Source: Oceanospirillum sediminis (GTDB lineage: Bacteria > Pseudomonadota > Gammaproteobacteria > Pseudomonadales > Halomonadaceae). Taken from it: a DNA stretch of 64,000 nt. Location of the stretch: assembly GCF_014164585.1 (NCBI RefSeq), contig NZ_JACJFM010000028.1:1-64000 (forward strand). The letters run 5' to 3'. The translations under genes and the position numbers were made by a program. The notes under the pieces were generated by a model. It saw nothing but the letters and a program-made list of their open reading frames with translations, did not search any database and was not told where the DNA came from. This document shows, in pieces, positions 17,484 through 28,793 of this stretch (positions are counted from its first letter, which is position 1; the number at the start of each line of letters is the position of its first letter).

Positions 17484-19895
17484 TTAACGTGCCAGAGGTA
17501 GCTTTTGAACTTTCAGTAATTCCGTATAGTTTTCTACAGATACCGGACGGCTGAAGTAATAACCCTGGAAGTGATAGCAGCCGAGTTTTATAAGTTGCTC
17601 CATAACATCCGCGTCTTCAACGCCTTCAGCAATCGTCTGCAGTTTCATATGGTTAGCCATTGCAATAATGGTTTCGGTGATGGCTTTGTCATTAGTGTCG
17701 GTTAACAGATCGGCAATAAAAGACTTATCAATCTTCAATTGGCTGATCGGCATCTTCTTCAGATATTTCAGCGATGAATACCCGGTGCCAAAATCATCAA
17801 TCGACAGAGCAATACCCATTGCCCGGATCGCTTCCATTTTTTCAATAGTGCTTTCCAGGCTGCTGATCAACAGGCTTTCAGTCAATTCCAGTTCCAGTAA
17901 ATCAGGGTTGGCACCGGTTTGCTGAATCACTTCATTCAGAGAATCAATGAAGTTTCCATGTTCAAATTGACGTGCGCTGATATTAACGGCCAGACGGAAG
18001 TTTTCCGGGCACAGGCCTTCTTTCTCCCAGCGTGAGAGCTGAAAACAGGCTTGCTCCAGTACCCAGCGTCCGATAGGCAGAATCAGTCCGGTCTCTTCTG
18101 CCAGAGGAATAAACTGATCAGGGGGAACAAATCCCTGGTCCGGGTGTTGCCAGCGCAGCAGTGCTTCAGCTCCGATAATCTGAAAATCCTGATTGACCTG
18201 TGGCTGATAATGCAGGTACAGCTCATTATTCTGCAATGAGGTATGCAGAGATTTTTCCATCGCCAGATGCTGATCCGCCAGTAGCTGCATACTGGGGCGA
18301 TAGAAGTGAAAAGTGTTACGTCCGCTGGATTTAGCTCTGTACAGCGCCGTATCCGCTTGTTTAAGAATGCTTCTGGCATCCAGACTACCGTCCGGGAATA
18401 AACGGATGCCGATACTGGCAGAGATATGCAGTGTATGTTCACCAACCTGAATGGGTTCTGCCAGACTTTCCAGAATCCGGTTCGTAATGCGACGGGCATT
18501 CAGTGCTGCAGGCTCCATGCGACTTGCCAGCTCAGGAAGAATGACAACAAATTCATCACCTCCCAGGCGGGCAACCGTATCCTCATCGCGCATCATGACT
18601 TTCAAGCGATTGGCAATAACAATTAGCAGGTCATCGCCGACATCGTGTCCTAAAGAGTCATTAATATTTTTAAAGCGATCCAGATCCATAAATAGCAGAG
18701 CACTCTGCTGATCATGGCGTACACTTTTGGCCAGTACCTGATGCAGTCTGTCCATAAACAGGCTTCGGTTAGGTAATCCGGTCAGTGCATCGTAATAAGC
18801 CAGATGATGAATCCGGGCTTCCTGTTGTTTCCTCAAAGAGATATCGCGGGCAACGGCAAGAATATAGTTACCGTCTCCCAGCTGAATATGGCGGGCTTTG
18901 ACTTCTACCGGAATCTGATTGGCATTGCGGCAGAGGATAGAACCTTCGATGGAAATATCCTGATTCTGCAGCAACTGACTACGAACGTTAATGAAGGTGT
19001 TTTCACTACTTTCATCCAGAAACAGATCGTGAAAACTGACACCCATCAGATCTTTTTTATCATATCCCAGACTGATAAACGTCTGATGATTCGCATTAAA
19101 TACTTTAAAGTCTTCTGTAAAAATCAGCAGCATGTCACTGATGCTGTTCATCACATCCCGATTAAATTGCTCACTGTTGCGCAGAGCGCTTTCCGCCAGG
19201 TTCCGGGATTGCCAGAGTTCATTGAAGTTTTCTACCAGAAAGCCCAGTTCATCGTCCTTATGGCCAGATATCTGTGGCAGTAATTCCTGGCCGTCATGGC
19301 GGCTTTTCAGACGATTCAGATTACCGGATAGCAGGGTCAGTGGGCGACTGATCAGGGCGTGGAACACGTACATCAGGCACACGGCCAGTAGCAGGTTGCG
19401 TAAGAAACCTGTGCCCACAATAACAATGGCTCTGTCCAGAATATCAATGATCACAGCTTCCGGATCAGTTTCAACAATCAGAGTGCCGACGGGTTGCTGT
19501 TCGTAGATAGTATTCAGTGGAATCGCAAAAGACTGTCGCTGATTCTGCAACAGGGAAGTGATTGCAGTATTTTTACTTTCCGGGGTACGGTCAGACGAAG
19601 CCAGAATGGAGTTATCATCCAGTCGGATTTCAGCATACAGAACATAAGTATGGTTAATCAGACCGCTGACAACTCTCTGAGCCAGATCTTTGTCGATATT
19701 ATAAGCAGCCTGCACAGCAGACTCTTCTACCAGATGAATGACCTGCTCTACTTTCTCATTCATACTGATATGACTGTGCCTGACGTCCAGAGCAATCTGG
19801 ATGCCACTGAATAACAGACCCAGTGCTACAGCAACGAGTACGGTCGCCTTGGCCTGTTTGAACGAAATTCGGTTTTGCAGTGCAGACTTTTTCAA
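17484..19895 (-). CDS. Membrane PAS-GGDEF-EAL protein (c-di-GMP turnover)
   Basis: 803 residues. A transmembrane helix (about 17-37), a periplasmic sensor region, a second helix (about 160-182), a HAMP-like linker, a PAS domain (about 245-355), GGDEF and EAL. The diguanylate-cyclase motif GGDEF is intact, with the inhibitory RxxD site (RDED) five residues before it. The phosphodiesterase motifs EALLRW, NISARQF, ELTES, DDFGTGYSSLKYL, KIDKSFI and AEGVE are also intact. Both activities are therefore possible; the net direction cannot be read from sequence. Translation appears to start at TTG. Confidence 0.93.
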   Translation of the reverse strand: MKKSALQNRISFKQAKATVLVAVALGLLFSGIQIALDVRHSHISMNEKVEQVIHLVEESAVQAAYNIDKDLAQRVVSGLINHTYVLYAEIRLDDNSILASSDRTPESKNTAITSLLQNQRQSFAIPLNTIYEQQPVGTLIVETDPEAVIIDILDRAIVIVGTGFLRNLLLAVCLMYVFHALISRPLTLLSGNLNRLKSRHDGQELLPQISGHKDDELGFLVENFNELWQSRNLAESALRNSEQFNRDVMNSISDMLLIFTEDFKVFNANHQTFISLGYDKKDLMGVSFHDLFLDESSENTFINVRSQLLQNQDISIEGSILCRNANQIPVEVKARHIQLGDGNYILAVARDISLRKQQEARIHHLAYYDALTGLPNRSLFMDRLHQVLAKSVRHDQQSALLFMDLDRFKNINDSLGHDVGDDLLIVIANRLKVMMRDEDTVARLGGDEFVVILPELASRMEPAALNARRITNRILESLAEPIQVGEHTLHISASIGIRLFPDGSLDARSILKQADTALYRAKSSGRNTFHFYRPSMQLLADQHLAMEKSLHTSLQNNELYLHYQPQVNQDFQIIGAEALLRWQHPDQGFVPPDQFIPLAEETGLILPIGRWVLEQACFQLSRWEKEGLCPENFRLAVNISARQFEHGNFIDSLNEVIQQTGANPDLLELELTESLLISSLESTIEKMEAIRAMGIALSIDDFGTGYSSLKYLKKMPISQLKIDKSFIADLLTDTNDKAITETIIAMANHMKLQTIAEGVEDADVMEQLIKLGCYHFQGYYFSRPVSVENYTELLKVQKLPLAR

Positions 19896-20031
19896 TGTTT
19901 AATCCATTAACGCGAACCAATCAGTCGATCCGGATAATTACTTATCTGAGCATTAAAATGTTAAAGCCGCTTTCTTGCAAGCGAGTTATTGCGACTTATT
20001 GATTATAAGCATACTGGCCGAAAAAAAAGAC

Positions 20032-20070
20032 AAAAAAACGGTATGAATAGAAATTCATACCGTTTTTGTT
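20032..20070 (-). terminator. Terminator of the trpGDC operon
   Basis: An ACGGTATGAAT / ATTCATACCGT stem with a four-base loop. On the minus strand it is followed by seven T, about 80 bases after the trpC stop. Confidence 0.9.
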
Positions 20071-20150
20071 GTTTTCAGCTGTCACTTTTACCTGACAGAC
20101 TGGAAAACAGATCGCTCTGCTTCAGGTTAATCTGACGACAGGCGCTGTTG

Positions 20151-20948
20151 TCAGCTGAACAGTTCAGCCAGTTTTTCTCCTGGGCTATCAGCGCGCATAA
20201 AAGCCTCGCCTACCAGAAAACTGTTTACCTGATGTTGTCGCATCGCAATAACATCCCGCTGATTAAGAATGCCGCTTTCAGTGACGACAATACGATCTTC
20301 AGGAATCTGTTCCAGCAGATCAAAAGTAGTTTTCAAAGTCACATCAAATGTATGCAGGTTCCGGTTGTTGATGCCTATCATTCGATTTGGCAGCTTTATT
20401 GCCCGGTGCAGTTCCGTTTCGTCATGCACTTCGATCAGAACATCCATATCCAGCTCATGAGCCAGCAGATTAAGCTCAAGCATGCTGTCATCATCCAGGC
20501 AGGCTGCAATAAGCAGAATACAGTCAGCTCCTATTGCCCGGGCTTCATAAACCTGGTACGGATCAACAATAAAGTCTTTGCGTATGACTGGCAGTTCGCA
20601 GGCTGCCCGTGCCTGTTTCAGATAATCTTCGTGTCCCTGAAAAAAATCCTGATCGGTCAGAACGGACAAACAGCTGGCTCCACCTTCTTCATAGCTGATC
20701 GCAATATCTGCCGGATGAAAATCTTCTCTCAGTATACCTTTGCTGGGGGATGCTTTTTTTATCTCTGCAATCACAGCGGAGCGACCTGCTTTCAGACTGC
20801 GGGCCAGGCTGTCAGCAAATCCTCGGGGAGCATCCTGATTCTTCAGTGCCATATCCCGGATAGCTTCCAGTGAAGTATGCTCTTTTCGCTCTTTGATCTC
20901 TTCCCATTTGCGATCAACGATTTTTTTCAGAATAGTCGGGGTGTTCAC
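20151..20948 (-). CDS. trpC: Indole-3-glycerol phosphate synthase
   Basis: Closes the indole ring in tryptophan synthesis. The 265-residue TIM barrel has [11 protein letters not shown] (catalytic Lys), [33 protein letters not shown] and VTESGI. It lacks the fused TrpF domain of enterobacterial TrpC, as in Pseudomonas. The start is GTG with AGGAG seven bases upstream, nine bases after trpD. Confidence 0.97.
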   Translation of the reverse strand: MNTPTILKKIVDRKWEEIKERKEHTSLEAIRDMALKNQDAPRGFADSLARSLKAGRSAVIAEIKKASPSKGILREDFHPADIAISYEEGGASCLSVLTDQDFFQGHEDYLKQARAACELPVIRKDFIVDPYQVYEARAIGADCILLIAACLDDDSMLELNLLAHELDMDVLIEVHDETELHRAIKLPNRMIGINNRNLHTFDVTLKTTFDLLEQIPEDRIVVTESGILNQRDVIAMRQHQVNSFLVGEAFMRADSPGEKLAELFS

Positions 20949-20957
20949 AAAGGGCTC

Positions 20958-21989
20958 CTATGCAAATATTTCAGTGAAGCTGGATAGCTCTTTCATTTTT
21001 TCTCCGGCCAGGCCGCTGTCAATCGCATCCTGAGCCATGGCGACACCTTCAGCCAGGCTATCTGCGATATCGGCTGCATAAATTGCAGCGCCGGCATTCA
21101 GGGCAATAATATCCGCTGCCTTAACCGATTCGGCGGTGCTCTGTTTACCCAGAGCCTCTTTGATCAGTGCCAGAGATTCTTCCGCGTTGTTAATGTCCAG
21201 ACCAGACAGATCCTGGGTTTCTAATCCCACATCTTCAGGTTTGATACTGTATTCGCTGATGTTACCATCTTTCAGTTCTGCGACATGAGTCTGTGTTGCC
21301 AGACTGAATTCGTCCAGTCCGTCTTGTGCGTGCACGACCAGTACATGCTGACTACCCAGTTGCTTCAGCACCTCAGCCATTGGGCGACAAAGCTGTTGAT
21401 CGAAGACACCGATCACCTGGTGTTTAACGCCTGCCGGGTTAGTCATAGGGCCGAGCATATTAAAAATCGTCCGCATGCCCATCTCTTTACGAGGGCCAAT
21501 AGCATGTTTCATTGCACTGTGATGCATCGGTGCAAACATAAAACCAACGCCGACCTCCTGAATACAGCGTGCAATCTGCTCAGGATTCAGGTTCAGGTTG
21601 ATACTGGCTGCTTCCAGAAGATCTGCACTGCCACTGGATGATGAAACTGAACGGTTGCCATGTTTGGCAACATGACCACCGGCTGCTGCAATCACAAACG
21701 CCCCTGCAGTCGATACATTAAACAGTTTAGCGCCATCTCCTCCGGTGCCGCAGGTGTCAACGGCGTTGTCCTGACTAATGCTGACCGGAGTGCAGAGTTC
21801 CCGCATTACTTCAGCTGCTGCAGCAATTTCATCAATGGTTTCACCTTTCATACGCAGAGCGGTCAGAAATGCGCCAATCTGAGCGTCAGTACACTGGCCG
21901 GTCATAATCTGATGCATAGTCTCACGCATCTCGTCATGGCTCAGATTCTGTTTCTCAACGACCTTTGCCAGAGCCTGTTGAATTGTCAT
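20958..21989 (-). CDS. trpD: Anthranilate phosphoribosyltransferase
   Basis: Attaches phosphoribose to anthranilate. The 343-residue protein has the PRPP-binding DTCGTGGDG, the [15 protein letters not shown] segment, [19 protein letters not shown] and GPMTNPAG. It is stand-alone, not fused to TrpG, and is the middle gene of trpGDC. Confidence 0.97.
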   Translation of the reverse strand: MTIQQALAKVVEKQNLSHDEMRETMHQIMTGQCTDAQIGAFLTALRMKGETIDEIAAAAEVMRELCTPVSISQDNAVDTCGTGGDGAKLFNVSTAGAFVIAAAGGHVAKHGNRSVSSSSGSADLLEAASINLNLNPEQIARCIQEVGVGFMFAPMHHSAMKHAIGPRKEMGMRTIFNMLGPMTNPAGVKHQVIGVFDQQLCRPMAEVLKQLGSQHVLVVHAQDGLDEFSLATQTHVAELKDGNISEYSIKPEDVGLETQDLSGLDINNAEESLALIKEALGKQSTAESVKAADIIALNAGAAIYAADIADSLAEGVAMAQDAIDSGLAGEKMKELSSFTEIFA

Positions 21990-22081
21990 AACCTCTGTTC
22001 CCCTATAAAACTGCTCTCTGGCAGCTCATGTCATTTTATCGTCTTTATGCTGCTCTGATCTGTTAAATGCAGGGTCCCGGA

Positions 22082-22666
22082 TCAGAGCTGGCGTTTAAGA
22101 AAATTATTCAGCATATCATGACCGTGTGCGGTCAATATTGATTCCGGATGAAACTGAACACCTTCAACAGACAGGGTTTTATGCCTGAGTCCCATGATTT
22201 CATCCAGAGTGCCATCATCCCGTTGAGTCCATGCCGTGATCTCAAGGCAGTCCGGCAAGCTGTCCTGATCAACCACCAGAGAGTGGTAACGTGTGGCTTC
22301 AAATGGTGATGGTAAACCAGAAAATACACCCTGTCCGGTATGGTAAACCGGTGAGGTTTTACCATGCATCACTTCTTGAGCGCGAACGACCTGGCCACCA
22401 AAGACCCGGGCCAGGCTCTGATGGCCCAGGCACACGCCCAGCACAGGTAATTTTCCAGAAAAATATTCTATGGCAGCCAGTGAAATACCGGCTTCATCCG
22501 GAGTGCAGGGGCCAGGAGAAATCACCAGGTGATCAGGCTGCAGCTGTTCAATTTGCTCCAGGGATATTTCGTCATGCCGGAATACCCGGACATCGGCCCC
22601 CAGCTCTTGAAAATAGTGAACAATGTTGTAGGTAAATGAGTCGTAATTGTCGATCATCAACAGCAT
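22082..22666 (-). CDS. trpG: Anthranilate synthase component II (glutamine amidotransferase)
   Basis: Supplies ammonia from glutamine to TrpE. The 194-residue class I amidotransferase has the nucleophile motif [11 protein letters not shown] and the His-Glu motif [10 protein letters not shown]. It is first in trpGDC. No trpE lies upstream in the window, the Pseudomonas-like split layout. A PabA role shared with folate synthesis is possible. Confidence 0.95.
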   Translation of the reverse strand: MLLMIDNYDSFTYNIVHYFQELGADVRVFRHDEISLEQIEQLQPDHLVISPGPCTPDEAGISLAAIEYFSGKLPVLGVCLGHQSLARVFGGQVVRAQEVMHGKTSPVYHTGQGVFSGLPSPFEATRYHSLVVDQDSLPDCLEITAWTQRDDGTLDEIMGLRHKTLSVEGVQFHPESILTAHGHDMLNNFLKRQL

Positions 22667-22842
22667 AAAGCCTGAGCCTTTTTATCGTGCCTGGCTGTGT
22701 TGTTTCCCGGATAGCAAAACGTTTTAACCGGTTGCAGGCAATGGTGCAAAGTAACGCATCATACCGGAGAGATTATGAAACTTAAAACGCTTATCCCTGA
22801 ACGCCAGGCACTTTGCAGAAATATTTTAATCGGAACTGGCTA

Positions 22843-23388
22843 TCACCCGTTATGGCTGAGTAATTGATGATAATACTGCCAGTCAAATGCCGGACCAGGG
22901 TCAGTTTTACGGCCAGGCGCAATATCACTGTGTCCGGTAATGCGCTCAGTGGTGATCTCTGGATATTTCGCCATAATCTGATGTGTAGTTTCAACCAGAC
23001 ACTGGTATTGGGCCGGTGTGTAAGGACAGGTATCGTAGCCCTCAAGTTCTATGCCTATGGAAAAGTCATTACAGTTTTCCTGCCCCCTGAACATCGACAA
23101 GCCCGCATGCCAGGCCCGCTTGTTTAATGGCACAAACTGGATCAGCTCTCCATCTCGTCGGATAAACAGGTGAGCGGATACCTCGACACCTCTGATTTGC
23201 TCGAAAAAAGGGTGCAGACGGTGATCCAGGGTGTTGGTAAAAAAGCGTTCGACGCAATCGCTGCCAAATTGTTCAGGCGGCAGGCTGATATTGTGCAACA
23301 CCAGAAGATTGACCTCTGCGGATGCCGGGCGGTCATTAAAATTAGGTGAAGGTACTGAGCGTGCTACTGAAAGCCAGATGTCATTCAC
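22843..23388 (-). CDS. ampD: 1,6-anhydro-N-acetylmuramyl-L-alanine amidase AmpD
   Basis: Cytosolic zinc amidase that removes the stem peptide from anhydro-muropeptides in peptidoglycan recycling; in many species its loss derepresses AmpC beta-lactamase. The 181 residues align with E. coli AmpD. Zinc ligands are visible in LVLHNISLPP, GHSDIAPGRKTDPGPAF (His and Asp), and catalytic VSAHLFIRRDGE. The start is GTG with a weak Shine-Dalgarno. AmgK and MurU, later in the same pathway, lie at 41.6-43.4 kb. Confidence 0.95.
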   Translation of the reverse strand: MNDIWLSVARSVPSPNFNDRPASAEVNLLVLHNISLPPEQFGSDCVERFFTNTLDHRLHPFFEQIRGVEVSAHLFIRRDGELIQFVPLNKRAWHAGLSMFRGQENCNDFSIGIELEGYDTCPYTPAQYQCLVETTHQIMAKYPEITTERITGHSDIAPGRKTDPGPAFDWQYYHQLLSHNG

Positions 23389-23433
23389 GATAAAGGTCTT
23401 CGTCGTTATTGTTACCTTGCTGATGCAGGGTGA

Positions 23434-24362
<929 letters not shown>

Positions 24363-24388
24363 TCGGGACAGCTCTCTTTCTGCATGCA

Positions 24389-24418
24389 TAAAAAAACAGC
24401 CATCAGGCTGTTTTTTTA
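24389..24418. terminator. Bidirectional terminator between nadC and the DUF523 gene
   Basis: AAAAAACAGCC / GGCTGTTTTTTT with an ATCA loop, flanked by A-run and T-run, between convergent genes. Confidence 0.92.
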
Positions 24419-24422
24419 TGCT

Positions 24423-24941
24423 TCACGCCGGAGTTGTCTCTTCTGATTCCAGCTGCTCCAGATATTGGTGGGCTTCTTCCAGCTGGTGCTCATTAAAGAC
24501 TCTGACGCCGGCTTCGGTCAGCGCGGCGGCTGTTACCCCCTGCCCTGTGCGTGTCATTCTGTTAAATTCACCGCTGTAGATCTGTTCGTTGCCACAGGAG
24601 GGGCTATTGGCCTTCATCACTGCAATGCGAATATTTTCGGCCTGAATACGTTCGACCACGCGTCGTGCACCACGGACAAAATACTGGCTGACATTATGAC
24701 CCTGTTTGGTGATCACTTTACCTTCTTCGTGGTAAATATCATGACCATCGAAGCCGGGTTCAATTTCTGCCGCAGGCCTTGGGACCAGCAGCCCTCCCAG
24801 AGTCTCCGGGCATTCTTTTACCACCCGGCCATCTTCTAGCCACTGATCCAGAACGGAGTGGCTTACCGGACGGGAGGTGCCATCATAGCGAACTTTGTCT
24901 CCAAGAAGACACGCGCTGACGAGTACTTTCTGTCGGTTCAT
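24423..24941 (-). CDS. DUF523 family protein
   Basis: 172-residue member of the DUF523 family, function not established. Conserved motifs are KVLVSACLLGDKVRYDG, CPETLGGLLVPRPAAE and KANSPSCGNEQIYSGEF, with invariant cysteines in CLLG and PSCG. The ATG at 24941 gives the family start MNRQKVLVSACLLG; the frame opens four codons earlier at TTG. It shares its terminator with nadC. Confidence 0.88.
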   Translation of the reverse strand: MNRQKVLVSACLLGDKVRYDGTSRPVSHSVLDQWLEDGRVVKECPETLGGLLVPRPAAEIEPGFDGHDIYHEEGKVITKQGHNVSQYFVRGARRVVERIQAENIRIAVMKANSPSCGNEQIYSGEFNRMTRTGQGVTAAALTEAGVRVFNEHQLEEAHQYLEQLESEETTPA

Positions 24942-25134
24942 AATTTTTTCCAACCACTAAAAAAAGCAGTCTATCAGGCTTTTTTTAAATACAACAGAGC
25001 AGAAAGGGCAACTAAAGTACAGAATTGAAGAAAAAGAGGTGGTTTGATAGAAAAGGTCACAAAAAATCAGTATCAGGCTGCTAAAAGAGCAGAACCTGTA
25101 TGTAACAGGTTCTGTTGTATGGTGTTTTATGGCA

Positions 25135-25821
25135 TCAGAATGCAGTCAGGTCGATCTGATCGAAGCGACTGACCTGTGGGTGCTCTCCGGTTTCCATACC
25201 CGGCTCACGTATCAGGTGAGTGGTTTTCAGCCCTGCGGCCTGAGCCGCATCCAGCTCCGCAATAACATCTGACAGGAACAGAATCTCCTGTGCTGGCAGG
25301 TCCAGTTGTTCAGCGATAGCCTGATAAGATGCCACATCTTTCTTACCACCAATCAGTGTATCAAAGTTTCCCTCGAACAGGTGGTTAAGATCACCGAAAT
25401 CGCTGTAACCAAACAGAAGCTTCTGGGCATAGACAGAGCCGGATGAATAGATAAACAGGCGAATGCCCTGCTGCTGCCAGTCACTCAGCTTCTGAAAGGC
25501 ATCAGGATAAAGGTGGCCTTTATACGCTTCTGTTTTGTAACCGTTCTCCCACACCAGCCCTTGCAGAGCTTTCAGAGGGGTAATTTTTTTATCCTCTGCA
25601 ATCCAGTTCAACAGTTGTTCTATAACCGTTTCTGTGTTGGCATCCGGCTGCCCAATCTCCTGACGCACGGCGTCCAGTTGCTCGGCAATGGCAGGCTGTG
25701 TGGCATGTTCACGGATAAAATCCGGCAGATGGGTCCTGGCATAAGGAAACAGGGTTTCGTGAACAAAGCTGATAGAGCCTGTTGTCCCCTCAATATCTGT
25801 CACAATGGCTTTAATGGTCAT
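25135..25821 (-). CDS. mtnC: Enolase-phosphatase E1
   Basis: HAD-superfamily enzyme that enolises and dephosphorylates 2,3-diketo-5-methylthiopentyl-1-phosphate in methionine salvage. Motif I is AIVTDIEGTTG, motif II FIYSSGS, and the motif III/IV region FLSDVIAELDAAQAAG. 228 residues, normal length. Its ATG overlaps the mtnD stop by four bases, as third gene of mtnBDC. Confidence 0.96.
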   Translation of the reverse strand: MTIKAIVTDIEGTTGSISFVHETLFPYARTHLPDFIREHATQPAIAEQLDAVRQEIGQPDANTETVIEQLLNWIAEDKKITPLKALQGLVWENGYKTEAYKGHLYPDAFQKLSDWQQQGIRLFIYSSGSVYAQKLLFGYSDFGDLNHLFEGNFDTLIGGKKDVASYQAIAEQLDLPAQEILFLSDVIAELDAAQAAGLKTTHLIREPGMETGEHPQVSRFDQIDLTAF

Positions 25822-26372
25822 GCGCTCAGATCCTCAAAACGCGGAAAGCTGTCTGCGATCTTATCTTCGGTATACTGAGCCACCCAGCCTTCGGGGTTAG
25901 TAAACAGACGGATGCAGGTGAAATCCGGATTGTCGCCCATATCAAACCAGTGTTTTGTTCCAGCAGGCACAGAGATCAGGTCTTCCTGTTCGCAGCCCAC
26001 AATAAACACCTGATCGTTCAGGTGCATATAAAACATACCGGCACCACGTACAAAGAAGCGCACTTCATCTTCACTGTGAATGTGTTCTGACAGAAACTTC
26101 TGGCGTAATGCTGCTTTGTCAGGGTGATCCGGTGTCAGACTGATCACATCTGCAGTCTGAAAACCATTGTCTTGTTTCAGGCGGGACACTTCATCATTAT
26201 AAGCTGCCAGAATTTCATCCTGCCCGGCTTCTGCAGACAGTGGCTGGCTGGCCTGCCAGCGTTCAAAGCGAACCCCCTGTTCTGCCAGGGCAGCCTGAAT
26301 GGCCAGGCCATCGGTTAATGTCTGTTCAGCCTGTTGTGGCTGACCGGCTGCATAAACTTTCAGAAAACTCAT
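25818..26372 (-). CDS. mtnD: Acireductone dioxygenase
   Basis: Cupin metalloenzyme of methionine salvage that oxidises acireductone to the methionine keto acid (Fe form) or to methylthiopropionate, formate and CO (Ni form). The metal-ligand motif HIHSEDEVRFFVRGAG (His-X-His and Glu) and the later His in VPAGTKHWFDMG are present. 184 residues. It overlaps both neighbours by ATGA. Confidence 0.96.
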   Translation of the reverse strand: MSFLKVYAAGQPQQAEQTLTDGLAIQAALAEQGVRFERWQASQPLSAEAGQDEILAAYNDEVSRLKQDNGFQTADVISLTPDHPDKAALRQKFLSEHIHSEDEVRFFVRGAGMFYMHLNDQVFIVGCEQEDLISVPAGTKHWFDMGDNPDFTCIRLFTNPEGWVAQYTEDKIADSFPRFEDLSA

Positions 26373-26995
26373 CGTGTCACCTTTAATGTGTCCAGTTCAC
26401 AGGCCATCAGAAACTCCATTGCCTCAATATGACGCAGAGTGTCTGCCATTGTTTTACCCCAGGTATACAAACCGTGTCCCCGAATCAGATACGCTGGCGT
26501 TTCCGGGTGCTGTTTCAGCCAGACCATAGATTCCTCCGCCAGAGCGGGAATATCCTGAGTATTCTCAAAGACAGGAATAATCAGTTCACTTTCGTGGCTG
26601 TCGATACCAGGAAAAGCTTTCTGCAGTTCATAGCCTTCCAGCCTCAGATGATCCTGGTCTTTCAACAGGCGGGTCAGCACCGTTGCTGCTCTGGAATGGG
26701 TATGAAGGACAGCACCGATCTCTGCCTGCCATTCATAGAGTACGCAGTGTAACAGTGTCTCAGCAGAAGACTTCAGAGAGGACTGAGCAGGCTGTCCTGA
26801 AAGGTCTACCACCATAATATCCTCAGCTTTCAGCTGGCCTTTATGTTTGCCTGAGACTGTAATGGCCAGGTGCTGATCATCAATACGGGCAGAATAGTTA
26901 CTGCTGGTGGCCGGGGACCAGCCTTCGCCGTACAGAAACTGTCCGGCTGCAATCACCTGTTGAGCCCTGGCTGCATAGGTTGCCAAATCAATCAC
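26369..26995 (-). CDS. mtnB: Methylthioribulose-1-phosphate dehydratase
   Basis: Class II aldolase-fold zinc enzyme of methionine salvage. Zinc ligands appear in VLHTHSRAATVL and RGHGLYTWGKTM; SPATSSNYSARI is the phosphate-binding start. 208 residues, GTG start with AGAGG upstream. It is first in mtnBDC. mtnA and mtnK or mtnP are not in the window, so the earlier steps must be encoded elsewhere. Confidence 0.95.
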   Translation of the reverse strand: MIDLATYAARAQQVIAAGQFLYGEGWSPATSSNYSARIDDQHLAITVSGKHKGQLKAEDIMVVDLSGQPAQSSLKSSAETLLHCVLYEWQAEIGAVLHTHSRAATVLTRLLKDQDHLRLEGYELQKAFPGIDSHESELIIPVFENTQDIPALAEESMVWLKQHPETPAYLIRGHGLYTWGKTMADTLRHIEAMEFLMACELDTLKVTR

Positions 26996-27160
26996 GGTAT
27001 ACCTCTTGTATTTATCCCGGATAAAGGCACCAGGCCTTATCAGAAGGTGTTATTGTGCGCATTTTCCCACAAGCCGACGAACAGACAAATACTCCGGAGC
27101 GCTTTTCTCCGTGCTTTTTCTTACTGATAATAGAGCTTTTTACTCAGTGCAGGCGGATTC

Positions 27161-27907
27161 ATGGAGTTTAAGTTTCAGGCTATAGGGTTTATTGAATCCT
27201 GTTATAAAGAAAAGTTTGGTGTACCAAGGCAGCCTGGACTGGCTCCGGCGGCCAGAGGTAAGCTGAAACTGGTTGCGCCGTTTAACTTACCGGATGTTGC
27301 CAGGGGGCTGGAATCCAGTAGTCACATCTGGATTCAATTTGTGTTTCACCAGTGCCTGCGACAGAGCTGGAAACCGGTAGTTCGTCCTCCAAGATTGGGA
27401 GGTAATGAAAAAATCGGAGTCTTTGCCACACGCTCGACATTTCGTCCTAATCCAATTGGTCTATCTGTGGTACGGCTGGAGCAGGTTGAAACTAACGATC
27501 AGGAAGTGATTCTTCATCTGAGTGGTCTTGATCTGATTGAAGGTACTCCTGTACTGGATATCAAACCCTATATTCCTTATGTGGATCAGGTCGCTGATGC
27601 CGAGAACGTCTTAGCGGCAGAAAGCCCGGATATCTTACCGGTATACTGGAGTGTTCAGGCGCAGAAGGATCTACAACGTTATCAACAGCAATTTAATAAT
27701 GCTGAAAACAGGGATTATCAGGCACTGGTTGAACAGGTATTACAACAGGACCCAAGACCAGCATACAGAAAGAACAGAAGTGAAGAGAAGGTTTATGGTA
27801 TTCGCCTGGGAGAAGCGGATGTGCGGTTTACCGTCAGCACTGCTCTGATTGGCGATCCGAATGAAACGGCATCTCTTGAAATCTGTGTGCAGGCACTGGC
27901 GTTCTGA
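27161..27907 (+). CDS. trmO: tRNA (N6-threonylcarbamoyladenosine37-N6)-methyltransferase TrmO
   Basis: SAM-dependent enzyme (YaeB/TsaA, UPF0066) that methylates t6A37 of tRNA-Thr. The beta-barrel domain is seen from FQAIGFIESCYKEKFGVPRQPG through KIGVFATRSTFRPNPIGLSVV and DLIEGTPVLDIKPYIPY. A C-terminal domain includes RPAYRKNRSEEKVYG. 248 residues, close to E. coli (235). It is divergent from mtnB. Confidence 0.93.
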   Translation: MEFKFQAIGFIESCYKEKFGVPRQPGLAPAARGKLKLVAPFNLPDVARGLESSSHIWIQFVFHQCLRQSWKPVVRPPRLGGNEKIGVFATRSTFRPNPIGLSVVRLEQVETNDQEVILHLSGLDLIEGTPVLDIKPYIPYVDQVADAENVLAAESPDILPVYWSVQAQKDLQRYQQQFNNAENRDYQALVEQVLQQDPRPAYRKNRSEEKVYGIRLGEADVRFTVSTALIGDPNETASLEICVQALAF

Positions 27908-27934
27908 AAAAAGCCTTATGTCTGTCGTGCAGAC

Positions 27935-27961
27935 AAAAAAATACCCACCAGAAGGTGGGTA
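27935..27961 (-). terminator. Terminator of the cold-shock gene
   Basis: TACCCACC / GGTGGGTA stem with an AGAA loop. On the minus strand seven T follow. It also lies at the end of trmO. Confidence 0.85.
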
Positions 27962-27981
27962 CTTCTATGAACTGGTGAAGC

Positions 27982-28194
27982 TTAGCTTACTACAGTTACA
28001 TTATCAGCCTGTGGACCTTTCTGACCCTGAGTTACTTCGAAGGTCACTTGCTGGCCTTCCTGCAGGGAGCGACGTCCAGTACCATTGATGGCACGGAAGT
28101 GAACAAATACGTCACTTTCGCCTTCACGAGAAATAAAGCCAAAACCTTTTTCGTCGTTAAACCATTTTACGGTACCAGTGATTAAACCTGACAT
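27982..28194 (-). CDS. Cold-shock domain protein, CspA family
   Basis: 70-residue single cold-shock domain that binds single-stranded RNA/DNA. The RNP1 motif KGFGFI and RNP2 motif VFVHF are intact, with [16 protein letters not shown] at the front. Shine-Dalgarno GAGG precedes the ATG. About 600 non-coding bases lie upstream, room for the long regulatory leader of cold-inducible csp genes. The paralogue cannot be identified from sequence. Confidence 0.95.
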   Translation of the reverse strand: MSGLITGTVKWFNDEKGFGFISREGESDVFVHFRAINGTGRRSLQEGQQVTFEVTQGQKGPQADNVTVVS

Positions 28195-28793
28195 AACGTC
28201 CTCTTTTATTTTTCTCTAGCGTCCGGCGTTCTTGCCGGGGTAAAACTCACATGGCTCATCCAGAAGGACGCTCCATCATTAACACTGCAGTTAGGCATCT
28301 CAGTCTGTAGCAGCACTTTCTATTAGAGCAGGACTTTATGACTTTACAACTACTTTTTGCTCTTTTTTTTAAAATAAATTCGTTTCGCTGGATTCAGTCG
28401 TTCTGCTTTCTTAGTAAGATGTTAGTAATATGAAGCAGGAATGTTCTGTTTTTTAGTGCTGGATTAGTAAAAGCGTGGTGTTTTTATATATTTTTGCTTG
28501 GCTTCCTGTTTGATTTTTCTAAAATTTAACTAACGGATTAATTTTTGTCTGACCCGGTCTCTGCAACAAAAAAAACTGCCAGAAAAGGAATGATATCTTT
28601 TATGGTTCTTGCAGAGACTTGTTTACAACATCTGATAAAAAACAATGAAATGCTTTGTAATTGACAATGTGTGGTCTGCTGTGAATGAAGAGGGGGATTG
28701 AGAAATCAGGGTTTTCTTTTAAATATCAACAGGTTTTCGTGAATTTAAGCTGGAATCCAGGTAAAAGCTTTTGTAGAATATCAACCGTATTCA
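28195..28793. other. 600-bp non-coding stretch upstream of the cold-shock gene and tRNA-Ile2
   Basis: AT-rich, without a convincing open frame. Near the cold-shock gene a hairpin CCGGC-AAGAAC-GCCGG (about 28216-28240) would lie in the leader RNA. TTGACA occurs at 28661 but lacks a good -10. TAGAAT (28774-28779) is a plausible -10 for the tRNA. Long leaders of csp mRNAs act as RNA thermosensors; I cannot show that here. Confidence 0.5.

Noticed and set aside
22775-22867. 30-codon frame with a GGAGAG ribosome-binding-like sequence between trpG and ampD
   Set aside because: It runs into the 3' end of ampD on the opposite strand and has no tandem Trp codons or attenuator structure, so it is not a trp leader peptide.
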